From NCBI GenBank assembly GCA_017512085.1, contig JAFWHD010000012.1, positions 1-37,463 on the forward strand: a DNA stretch of 37,463 nt, in the 5' to 3' direction. Both the position numbers and the translations under genes were made by a program. Below are positions 6,553 to 13,237 of this stretch, piece by piece; positions within the stretch are counted from its first letter, which is position 1, and every line of letters begins with the position of its first letter. The notes beneath the pieces were generated by a model. It saw only the letters and a program-made list of their open reading frames with translations. It was not told the DNA's origin and ran no database searches. Source of the DNA: Candidatus Saccharimonadota bacterium (lineage in GTDB: Bacteria > Patescibacteriota > Saccharimonadia > Saccharimonadales > Saccharimonadaceae).

Positions 6553-7410
6553 ATGAGGAAGAGTAAACACGGTTTTACTTTGATTGAGGTAGCGTTGTTT
6601 TTGGCGGTTTCGGCGGCATTATTCGTAGGGGTGATGGCAGGAATGCAAGGTGCTATTTCGGAACAAGAAAAAAATGATGCGGTGCAGAATTTTGTGGAGT
6701 TTCTTCGCTCGGCATACTCACAAGCGGAGAATGTGCAGAATTTGGCGACAGGTGGAAGCAGCGAGAAGGCGATTTATGGAAAATTGATTACTTTTGGGGA
6801 AGATTTGAATTTATTAGGAAATGAGAATACTGGTAGGGAGATTTTTATGTATACGGTGGTAGGAAATATAGATAATAAGATGTCGGGGGTAGAATCAACT
6901 TTGAGTTTGTTGGAAAAACTAAAAGTAGGAGTGACGGGTGTGGAGGGTTCAAAATTGCAACTTTTGGGGATTTCGGAAGGATATAAGATGCGGTGGGACA
7001 CGTATTTGCAGCGTAAATGCACGGTGGAAGAAGAAGTGGTAAAGACGTGTGAAGAAGATGCTTACAAACAGTTTGAAGGATCTATATTGATTGTGCGACA
7101 GCCAAATACGGGGACAATTTTTACTTATTACTCGCCGCGTGTAGTGCAGGTAAATAAGACAATAAAGAATTATAAAGATAGCTCTTCGGAGACTAATCCA
7201 TTTATGACTACAGGCGCATTGAATTTGACGGAGGCAAATTATTTAAATGAAAATGGGTTTAGTAATGCAAATCAGGTGGATTTTTGCGTTAATGTGTCGG
7301 GGGTTGAGGAAGGAAAAGAACGGACAGACGTAAGAATAATACAAGGAGCAAGTAATGCATCCGGGATAGAAATAGTAGGGAGCGAGGAAAGTTTATGCAG
7401 TACACATTAG
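6553..7410 (+). CDS. type IV pilin-like protein 1
   Basis: The 285-residue protein starts with a class III prepilin signal: short basic leader MRKSKHG, cleavage before phenylalanine, then FTLIEVALFLAVSAALFVGVM with the conserved glutamate at mature position 5. A PilD-type peptidase would cut after Gly7. The globular part holds a cysteine pair (KCTVEEEVVKTC) and a late FCVNV cysteine. At about 285 residues it is longer than a major pilin and is more like a minor pilin or pseudopilin. It overlaps the next pilin-like gene by 16 bases, so the two are translationally coupled. No pilus ATPase is in the window, so the assembly machinery must be elsewhere. Confidence 0.85.
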   Translation: MRKSKHGFTLIEVALFLAVSAALFVGVMAGMQGAISEQEKNDAVQNFVEFLRSAYSQAENVQNLATGGSSEKAIYGKLITFGEDLNLLGNENTGREIFMYTVVGNIDNKMSGVESTLSLLEKLKVGVTGVEGSKLQLLGISEGYKMRWDTYLQRKCTVEEEVVKTCEEDAYKQFEGSILIVRQPNTGTIFTYYSPRVVQVNKTIKNYKDSSSETNPFMTTGALNLTEANYLNENGFSNANQVDFCVNVSGVEEGKERTDVRIIQGASNASGIEIVGSEESLCSTH

Positions 7411-8351
7411 ATAGAAAGACGAAAAAAGGTTTTACTTTGATTGAATTATCGCTTTCAATGGCGATAATCGGGGTACTGTCGGTTGTAATGATGATGATGA
7501 TTAGTAATGCGGTGTCGGCATACCATAAAGGATTAACATTAAACCAACTGAACACGGTAGGAATGAGTCTAGTGGAAGATATACGAGTGGCAATTCAAAA
7601 TTCACCCGCAAGATCAGTAGCAGATGAGTGCGTGACGATGTATCAAGGAAGCGAGTCGGGGGCGGATGGGGCGCAAATAAAATGCTCGGCTGATAAAGCG
7701 GCGAGTTTTGTGACGCAAGTACGGAAAGGGCAAGTAAAAACGGTGGGTGGAGATGAATATTTTGACATACCATTGGAAGGAGTTTTTTGTACGGGTAAAT
7801 ATACTTATATATGGAATTCGGGATATTTGGTAAACGGGGGAATGGGGGTGGGGATAAGTATGTTGCAATTAAAATATAAAACAAGTGAGGGGGAAGGAAT
7901 AACGGACCCGAAAGCGAGATTACTTAAAATACACGATGAGAATCGGATGATTTGTAAAACGACGGCGGGCTACAAGGCGACGGGTGCGGATGCGGGTAAA
8001 CCTTCGGATTATGTAAAAGTAGCGGAGGATCCTTTGGCAAAATATTCAAGTAGTGTTATAGATATTAGTGGATTGACGGTATTGGATGAGGTTCCGGAGG
8101 ATTTATTAGAAAATAATGGTGGGCTAGCGATTTATGATTTGGAAATAACGCAGCCTGCGACGATAGAGAATCTTGATGTAATGTTTTATTCAGCCTCAAT
8201 GATTTTGGGGACCCTACGAGGCGGACCGGATATTACAGTGGCGAATGATACCTGTAAAACGCCGGAAGGTTTGAATGCGGATTTTGATTATTGCGCGATA
8301 AATAAATTTAATTTTGCGGCGCGTGCGGTAGGTGGGGCGAGCGCAATTTAA
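7395..8351 (+). CDS. type IV pilin-like protein 2
   Basis: A 318-residue prepilin-like protein. The leader MQYTLDRKTKKG is followed by FTLIELSLSMAIIGVLSVVMMMM, with the expected glutamate at mature position 5. The globular domain is large, with several cysteines (ADECVTMY, IKCSADK, FCTGKY, ICKTT, NDTCK, DYCAINK), consistent with disulfide-stabilised minor pilins. The PulG/GspJ class is possible, judging from length and the long internal domain, but no specific assignment is made. The start overlaps the end of the previous gene and is preceded by GAGGAAAG. An 81-bp gap with its own -10 box separates it from the third gene. Confidence 0.85.
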   Translation: MQYTLDRKTKKGFTLIELSLSMAIIGVLSVVMMMMISNAVSAYHKGLTLNQLNTVGMSLVEDIRVAIQNSPARSVADECVTMYQGSESGADGAQIKCSADKAASFVTQVRKGQVKTVGGDEYFDIPLEGVFCTGKYTYIWNSGYLVNGGMGVGISMLQLKYKTSEGEGITDPKARLLKIHDENRMICKTTAGYKATGADAGKPSDYVKVAEDPLAKYSSSVIDISGLTVLDEVPEDLLENNGGLAIYDLEITQPATIENLDVMFYSASMILGTLRGGPDITVANDTCKTPEGLNADFDYCAINKFNFAARAVGGASAI

Positions 8352-8432
8352 AAACGGTGAAAATGAAAAATGTAATATAAGAATGATGGGCGAAAAAGAA
8401 AATAATAATGTATAATAGAAAATAGGAGAAGC

Positions 8433-9746
8433 ATGAGGAAAATAAAAAAAGGTGCAGCATCGTTTTATATCGTAACTATTACGACTATACTTTTGATGGT
8501 ACTTGTGGTGAGTTTTGCTGCGGTGATTTCTTCAGAAATGGAACGGACGACGAATGATGATCTCTCGCAGTCGGCGTATGATTCAGCGTTAGCTGGAGTG
8601 GAGGATGCAAAGATAGCGTATTCTCTTTATAAAAAATGCAAGATGATGCCTGAGAGTGGATGCAATGCCATAAAAGATTGGGTAGAGAATGATAGCAAAA
8701 AAGTTGATTGTAATATGGTGGCGGGGATTTTGAAGAAGGATACGAGTGGGGGTGGAGTGATGATAGAAGAGATAAATAGTTCTAAGGGCGGAGTGTCGAA
8801 TAATATGCAACAGTATTACACTTGTGCAAAAATGGAAACGGAATTAGGTGATTATCGTGCTACTCTATCTTCATCGGTACAGACAAAAGTAATAAAAGCA
8901 TCTTTTGCTGATGGGGTGACCGCAGATATGATTGATAAGATGAAAATTAAATGGTATTCGGGAGAAAAAAACACTTATTCCATGGGGGGGATTGGCAAGT
9001 CGGCGGGTAATTTTATTGGAAATAAAGTGAGGTTTCCGCTAATTGGAAGTCAAAGAGCGGCAACTCCGCCTACTATTTCGGTGGCCATGGTGCAGACGTC
9101 TAGGTATTTTTATTATCGTGATTTTGAGGCATCAACAGCGGACAACCGAACGAATAGAGCTATGGTTTATTTGGTACCGACGAGTAATTCTAAAGATGGT
9201 GGGGAAACTGGGAATTATAGAACGGCAATGTGGGATGGTTCTCAGAATGTATTGTCGGTAGAGCAGGTTGCATCATCAAATAATAAACAAACGGAGAATT
9301 TGCCTTATACAGTGAAGTGCGGGGTGGGGGATCCTGAGTTTGCTTGTTCAACTTTAATTTATTTACCTGAGCCGGTGAATAATTTGACCGATTCTACAAA
9401 TGGGGTACGAAATAATGATACATTCTTGGTGGTGGTGGCTTTGCCATATGGGATGCCGGAAACGGATTTTTCGTTGGAGTTCTTATGTAAGAATGGTAAT
9501 ACGACGTGTATGAATATAAGTGGGGCGGAAGGAATGGAGGGGGGACAAGTGAAGCTTAGCGGGGTCCAAGTAGAAATTGATTCAACGGGGCGGGCGAACG
9601 ATATTTATAGACGAGTGATAACGAGATTGGAGTCGTCGGCGGATAGTTCGTTCCTTTCAATAATGGGGCCGTTGGAACTATATGGCTCTACGAATGGAAC
9701 AAACGAAAAGGCACTAGAAAAAAATATTACGGTAACGACACCGTAA
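8433..9746 (+). CDS. PilX-like minor pilin or adhesin-like protein
   Basis: The 437-residue protein begins MRKIKKGAASFYIVTITTIL with a long hydrophobic helix to about residue 30, then SSEMERTTNDDLSQSAYDSALAGVEDAKIA. This layout is typical of PilX/GspK-like proteins, in which the helix lacks the FTLIE motif but is followed by a conserved helical stretch that packs the pilus core. The remainder is a large globular domain with eight or more cysteines. TATAAT (8411-8416) and AGGAG (8424-8428) precede the start, so this gene has a short leader. It closes the pilin-like cluster; a small inverted repeat ATTACGGT/ACCGTAAT overlaps its stop codon. Confidence 0.78.
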   Translation: MRKIKKGAASFYIVTITTILLMVLVVSFAAVISSEMERTTNDDLSQSAYDSALAGVEDAKIAYSLYKKCKMMPESGCNAIKDWVENDSKKVDCNMVAGILKKDTSGGGVMIEEINSSKGGVSNNMQQYYTCAKMETELGDYRATLSSSVQTKVIKASFADGVTADMIDKMKIKWYSGEKNTYSMGGIGKSAGNFIGNKVRFPLIGSQRAATPPTISVAMVQTSRYFYYRDFEASTADNRTNRAMVYLVPTSNSKDGGETGNYRTAMWDGSQNVLSVEQVASSNNKQTENLPYTVKCGVGDPEFACSTLIYLPEPVNNLTDSTNGVRNNDTFLVVVALPYGMPETDFSLEFLCKNGNTTCMNISGAEGMEGGQVKLSGVQVEIDSTGRANDIYRRVITRLESSADSSFLSIMGPLELYGSTNGTNEKALEKNITVTTP

Positions 9747-9765
9747 TTTCTGCTGGACTTGGTTT

Positions 9766-9780
9766 TGGTTGCGGGGGCTG
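9766..9780 (-). pseudogene. 15-nt 3' end fragment of the initiator tRNA
   Basis: TGGTTGCGGGGGCTG is identical to the complement of the last 15 bases, CCA included, of both initiator-tRNA-like genes downstream. It stops inside the T stem, exactly where the first 89-bp repeat begins. Confidence 0.65.
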
Positions 9781-9958
9781 TTCTAAGCTGGGCTTTTTCT
9801 TTAGAAAAGAAAAAGTCCCAACGAAAAAGAAAATAGGATAAAAAGAAAGGCGGAAGTGAATTCCGCCTTTTCTAAGCTGGGCTTTTTCTTTAGAAAAGAA
9901 AAAGTCCCAACGAAAAAGAAAATAGGATAAAAAGAAAGGCGGAAGTGAATTCCGCCTT
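9781..9958. repeat. perfect 89-bp tandem duplication of family B (B2, B3)
   Basis: Two identical 89-bp units (9781-9869 and 9870-9958). Each contains the A/T hairpin CTTTTTCTTT-AGA-AAAGAAAAAG and the GC hairpin AAAGGCGGAA-GTGAA-TTCCGCCTT. Perfect identity implies a recent duplication. Confidence 0.92.
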
Positions 9959-9965
9959 TCTTTTT
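9931..9965. terminator. bidirectional terminator in the last B unit
   Basis: AAAGAAAGGCGGAA (9931-9944), loop GTGAA, 14 complementary bases (9950-9963), then TT. It can stop both the pilin-like operon (plus) and the initiator tRNA transcript (minus). Confidence 0.8.
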
Positions 9966-9980
9966 GATTAACTATTCAAA

Positions 9981-10070
9981 TGGTTGCGGGGGCTGGATTT
10001 GAACCAGCAATGCCTTCGGCATTGTTATGGGCCGAATAAAAAAAGGAGCTACCATGCTCTCTACCCCGCG
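9981..10070 (-). pseudogene. degenerate second initiator-tRNA copy with altered anticodon arm
   Basis: The acceptor arm (CGCGGGG/CCCCGCA), T arm (GCTGG TTCAAAT CCAGC), encoded CCA and most of the D arm match the intact tRNA-fMet just upstream. The part between D and T arms is 14 bases longer. A run of seven T replaces the 5' side of the anticodon stem, the CCCATAA loop sequence remains, and CAATGCC-GAA-GGCATTG forms its own hairpin. A normal anticodon arm cannot form. It is probably a pseudogene; processing with removal of an insert cannot be excluded. Confidence 0.65.
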
Positions 10071-10079
10071 ACGTATTTT

Positions 10080-10156
10080 TGGTTGCGGGGGCTGGATTTG
10101 AACCAGCGACCTTTTGGTTATGGGCCAAACGAGCTACCAGGCTGCTCTACCCCGCG
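10080..10156 (-). tRNA. initiator tRNA-fMet(CAU), CCA encoded
   Basis: The cloverleaf is complete: acceptor CGCGGGG/CCCCGCA with an unpaired C1-A72, D stem GAGC/GCTC giving A11-U24, anticodon stem TTTGG/CCAAA with loop CCCATAA, T stem GCTGG/CCAGC, and ACCA. The C1-A72 mismatch and A11-U24 pair mark a bacterial initiator. Two departures are seen: position 33 is C instead of the near-universal U, and the three G-C pairs of the anticodon stem are reduced to two. Confidence 0.9.
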
Positions 10157-10167
10157 ATGTAGTATAT

Positions 10168-10196
10168 ATTATATATATTATGTGGGAAAAAGTCAA
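10168..10196 (-). promoter_or_regulatory. promoter of the initiator tRNA
   Basis: On the minus strand TTGACT (10191-10196), a 17-base spacer and TATAAT (10168-10173). The -35 overlaps the stop codon of the flavoprotein gene. Confidence 0.75.
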
Positions 10197-12085
10197 GGTT
10201 TTAGGTTGATATTGATGGAGATGGGGGTGGAGTTATCGGAGATGATGACGGGGATGGACTTGGTGGTAGTGGTGGAGATAGGATGAGGTTGTGGGGTGGG
10301 AATATGATGATTGGGCTTGGGGGTAGGTGTGGGGCGAGAACTGGGGGTAGATTTTTGAGCGGGGGCAGGAGTTGTGGAAGATTTTAGGGTGAGATTATCA
10401 AAGAAGTCAGGATTTTGGTCGTTATCTTGAAGAAGTAGAGGAGTATTGTCGCCTGAAGTAGGAGAGGAGGAACGAGGACGAAGCTTTAGGGGATTAAGTG
10501 GAAGCTTGGGTCTAATCTTGATTTTTTGAGCTAAATGAGGCTCAAGATGTAGGATGGGCTTTTTGGACTTTTGGGGTTTTGTTGATTTTACTGGTTCTAA
10601 AGGTTTTTGAGCTTTTGATTTTGTGGGACGTGGAGATTTAGCGGGTTTTGGAGCTGGGAGTTTGGCGGGGGCAGGAGTAGGGGTTTTCATGACAATGGGT
10701 TTTGGTTGTTTGGCTTTTTTGTTTTGGAGGAGTTCTTTGGTGGCGAGCTTTATTATATAATTATAAGAGTTTTGAGGATGGGGAGTACTGGCAAGCTCGA
10801 GAACGCTGAGATTGTGGCGAATGGCGAGGGCAATTTCTGAGATAATAAGCTCGGCATTAGGGGCGACAATGCTAGCACCAAGTAGATGACCGGTGCGCTC
10901 GGCGAGGAGTTTAATGAAACCATAATCGAAGCGATGGATGGTACTAGCAGGGATGTCGCGGAGAGGAATGAGGGCGCGTTGATATTTGCGACGTTTCTTA
11001 ATAAGACTGGATTCGGAGAGGCCAACTGTGGCTATTTCGGGATAAGTATTTATACTTCTGACGAGACCGCTAGGATTTAATGGGACACGGTTTTTATTGA
11101 TGAGATTAGAAGCGAGACAGAGAGCTTCGAGGGTGGAGCGGTCGGGGGAGGAATTGCGGCCTAGACAATCGCCGATGGCAAAGATATTTTTTGCGGTGGT
11201 TTCAAAGAATTTGTTGACGTGGACGCCTTTTTCATTGTATTTTACCTTAACACTGTCGAGGTTTAGATGCTCTATATTAGGGGCGTTGCCAGTGGCGAGA
11301 ACGATGCAGTCGACGCGAACCATTTTGTTGGTATTTTTATAACTAAAAACGACTTTTTGGCTAAATTCATCTTCTTCGATGGCATGGACTTCACAGTGAC
11401 TTAGAATGGTAATACCTAATTGGTCAATGAAATAGCGAGTAAGGACTTCGCCGACTTCGGGATCTTCGGCGGGGAGGAGATGAGACTCTTTTTCAAAAAG
11501 GAGGACCTTGATACCGAGCTCGGCGTAATACTCGGCGATTTCAACCCCAGAGGGACCGCCACCAACAATAGCGGCGATGCGAGGACGAGTAGTGAGGCGA
11601 ATGCTAGTGGCGGGAGTAAAATGATTTACGAAGGAAACGCCGGTAATATGGTCGTTCTGTGGGCGAGTGCCGGTGGCAAGGATGAAAAAAGCAGAGGTGT
11701 ATTTATGACCGTTAATAGAAATGGTGTGAGAGTCCAGAAAAGTAGCAAAGCCCTCAATGCAGGTGATATTAGCGGATTTGAAATCTTCAACGAGCGAATT
11801 GCTAATCTTCATAATAGTCTGATATTGGCGAGCGGGGATGGCAGGGAGATTATAACGGACTTCTTGGTTTTTTAACTCAGGGAAGCTGAGGATATGGGTA
11901 TAGGTATGAGAAAAATCAAGGGTGGCGCGAAAAGGAATATCACGAGTAGCGACGTTATTACCGCCGAAGAAACGATTTTCAACGATGGCGATGGATTTGC
12001 CGGTTTTTGCGAGCTCCAGAGCGATAGTGCTCCCAGCGGGGCCGCTACCTATAATAATATAGTCGAAATCGTATTTCTTTCCCAT
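10193..12085 (-). CDS. FAD/NAD(P) disulfide-reductase-family protein lacking the redox cysteines
   Basis: The 630-residue protein has the pyridine nucleotide-disulfide oxidoreductase fold. Visible are the FAD motif IIGSGPAGSTIALELAKTG near residue 10, the NAD(P) motif GGGPSGVEIAEYYAELG near 175, the second FAD motif FAIGDCLG near 305, and the dimerisation domain to about 455. The redox-active segment, normally CxxxxC, reads GGNNVATRDIPFRA and has no cysteine, so dihydrolipoamide- or mercury-reductase chemistry is not expected. A transhydrogenase- or diaphorase-like activity is more plausible. Residues about 460-630 are a low-complexity Pro/Lys/Ser/Thr tail with no membrane helix, which is unusual for the family. 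TAGAAT six bases before the ATG gives a leaderless start. Confidence 0.85.
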   Translation of the reverse strand: MGKKYDFDYIIIGSGPAGSTIALELAKTGKSIAIVENRFFGGNNVATRDIPFRATLDFSHTYTHILSFPELKNQEVRYNLPAIPARQYQTIMKISNSLVEDFKSANITCIEGFATFLDSHTISINGHKYTSAFFILATGTRPQNDHITGVSFVNHFTPATSIRLTTRPRIAAIVGGGPSGVEIAEYYAELGIKVLLFEKESHLLPAEDPEVGEVLTRYFIDQLGITILSHCEVHAIEEDEFSQKVVFSYKNTNKMVRVDCIVLATGNAPNIEHLNLDSVKVKYNEKGVHVNKFFETTAKNIFAIGDCLGRNSSPDRSTLEALCLASNLINKNRVPLNPSGLVRSINTYPEIATVGLSESSLIKKRRKYQRALIPLRDIPASTIHRFDYGFIKLLAERTGHLLGASIVAPNAELIISEIALAIRHNLSVLELASTPHPQNSYNYIIKLATKELLQNKKAKQPKPIVMKTPTPAPAKLPAPKPAKSPRPTKSKAQKPLEPVKSTKPQKSKKPILHLEPHLAQKIKIRPKLPLNPLKLRPRSSSPTSGDNTPLLLQDNDQNPDFFDNLTLKSSTTPAPAQKSTPSSRPTPTPKPNHHIPTPQPHPISTTTTKSIPVIISDNSTPISININLKP

Positions 12086-12091
12086 TTATGT

Positions 12092-12097
12092 ATTCTA
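12092..12097 (-). promoter_or_regulatory. leaderless -10 box of the flavoprotein gene
   Basis: TAGAAT on the minus strand ends six bases before the ATG at 12085. Confidence 0.55.
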
Positions 12098-12116
12098 TTC
12101 TACCACGAAATAGAGA

Positions 12117-12160
12117 TAAAAAAATAGAAACTCTTAATTCGTTCGCGGTTGTTTTTATAT
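12117..12160. repeat. left-half fragment of family A
   Basis: ACTCTTAATTCGTTCGCGGT and the next 11 bases match the left end of A1, including its outer arm, but the right half is absent. The fragment includes the stop codon of the 12155 gene and, read on the minus strand, ends in a T-run. Confidence 0.75.
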
Positions 12161-12466
12161 AATCTGGTCACGGTGCTGGAGGTAGAATACAAAATCGGGA
12201 GAGTATTTTTTCATTTCGCGGATGAGGGCGCGATTTACTTCGGACTCGGTGGGAGTGGATTTGGATTTTAGGGATTTAACAACTTCTTTTATCGTATGGT
12301 CAATGAAGACTTCGGCGGAACCCATGGGGATGCCGAGAGCACGAGCATCGCGAGTGAGGGATTTTTTTAGCGCGATGGGATCAAAAGTGTAGGAGGATGG
12401 ACTTTTGGGGGACAGGGGATTTTTTGAACGGGAGGATGTTTTTTTAGTAGGAAAATGAGTTTTCAT
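12155..12466 (-). CDS. small conserved-looking protein, unrecognised
   Basis: A 103-residue protein with a basic, serine/lysine-rich first 30 residues, probably disordered. A helical domain from about residue 34 reads KSLTRDARALGIPMGSAEVF, followed by regular amphipathic segments and a Tyr/Phe-rich end (YSPDFVFYLQHRDQII). It has no signal peptide or membrane helix. The ordered part is reminiscent of ATP-cone or small helical regulatory domains, but the similarity is too weak to name. Its ATG overlaps the TGA of the upstream membrane-protein gene (ATGA), so translation is coupled and the two proteins probably act together. Its stop codon lies in a family A half-element. Confidence 0.72.
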   Translation of the reverse strand: MKTHFPTKKTSSRSKNPLSPKSPSSYTFDPIALKKSLTRDARALGIPMGSAEVFIDHTIKEVVKSLKSKSTPTESEVNRALIREMKKYSPDFVFYLQHRDQII

Positions 12467-13167
12467 AGAATGTTCCTTAAAATTATTAATAACGCGACGA
12501 GGAAATAGAAAAGCGTGACAAGAAAACGGAAGAAGGCCTTATTTTTGAAACGAAAGCGAAGAAGGTCGGCGAGATTACGTCCAGAATTGAAACATAAATG
12601 AAGGAGAAGAAGTGGGAGAATAGAAATAAGAACAAAGATGATTAGAAGGCCGGCACGGGCAGGGGGAGTGGAACCGAGATGCGCGACGGTAAGAACGGAA
12701 ATGATTAAAATTGGTGTGGTAAATAGTAGGTCGGGGAGTAAAGCGGAGAGACCGAGCATAAAAGCATCAGAGCGAGATTTGACGGCATCGGCTTTTACAT
12801 GGTAACGATGGGCGATGGGGCGGGAGATGAAAAGTTTGGTGCCTCGGCTGGGGCGAAAGTAGATAGTGCCATAGAGGATACCGAAGAAGACGAGTAGGCC
12901 AGTAAGAATCCAAGTAAAAATATTGGAATTATAAAAGTTGATAAAACCGAGCGAAACATTAAAAATAGTATAAACGGAAAGAAGAAGGAGGGTGAGGGTG
13001 GTTTCAACGCCAAAAATGAAAAACATGGCAAAATCTGAGGCACGACGACGTGACATGCGTCCAAGCAATGAGTGATAAAGAATGAGAAAAATGCCGGACG
13101 TGAGACCGGAAAAAGCAACAATGAGGCTCCCGAAAAGCAAAATTCCAATAGGGGTGAAAACGCTCAT
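12463..13167 (-). CDS. six-helix integral membrane protein
   Basis: The 234-residue protein has about six membrane helices in two groups of three, separated by a basic loop (residues about 105-145, FRPSRGTKLFISRPIAHRYH). Examples are PIGILLFGSLIVAFSGLTSG at the start and FFRFLVTLFYFLVALLIILR at the end. The 3+3 layout and a proline in the fourth helix (ALLPDLLFTTPILIISVLTV) resemble DsbD/CcdA or LysE-type transporters, but no cysteine pair for electron transfer is present. The function is not assigned. A TATAAT box six bases upstream sets the start at 13167; a 27-residue longer frame would cross it. It forms an operon with the 103-residue protein by a 4-bp overlap. Confidence 0.82.
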   Translation of the reverse strand: MSVFTPIGILLFGSLIVAFSGLTSGIFLILYHSLLGRMSRRRASDFAMFFIFGVETTLTLLLLSVYTIFNVSLGFINFYNSNIFTWILTGLLVFFGILYGTIYFRPSRGTKLFISRPIAHRYHVKADAVKSRSDAFMLGLSALLPDLLFTTPILIISVLTVAHLGSTPPARAGLLIIFVLISILPLLLLHLCFNSGRNLADLLRFRFKNKAFFRFLVTLFYFLVALLIILRNIL

Positions 13168-13173
13168 GTATAT

Positions 13174-13179
13174 ATTATA
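13174..13179 (-). promoter_or_regulatory. leaderless -10 box of the membrane-protein gene
   Basis: ATGCTATAAT ends six bases before the ATG at 13167. Confidence 0.68.
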
Positions 13180-13224
13180 GCATATTTTAAGAAGGTGGGG
13201 GTTGATTTGTAGTAAGAAGTGTGC

Positions 13225-13230
13225 TAGGGT
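13225..13230 (+). promoter_or_regulatory. probable -10 box of the lamin-tail protein gene
   Basis: Extended but weak box GTGCTAGGGT ends seven bases before the ATG at 13238. The spacing matches the other leaderless genes. Confidence 0.5.
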
Positions 13231-13237
13231 AGGCACC

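Noticed and set aside
9781-9958. CRISPR array from the direct repeats
   Set aside because: There are only two adjacent identical 89-bp units without spacers, and each contains terminator hairpins.
9984-10286. Open frame of 100 residues on the plus strand starting RGLDLNQ
   Set aside because: It is the antisense of the two initiator-tRNA-like genes and their spacer, a common false protein call.
10886-11875. Several plus-strand frames of 64-151 residues opposite the flavoprotein gene
   Set aside because: They are antisense to a gene with clear FAD and NAD(P) motifs and have no start signals.
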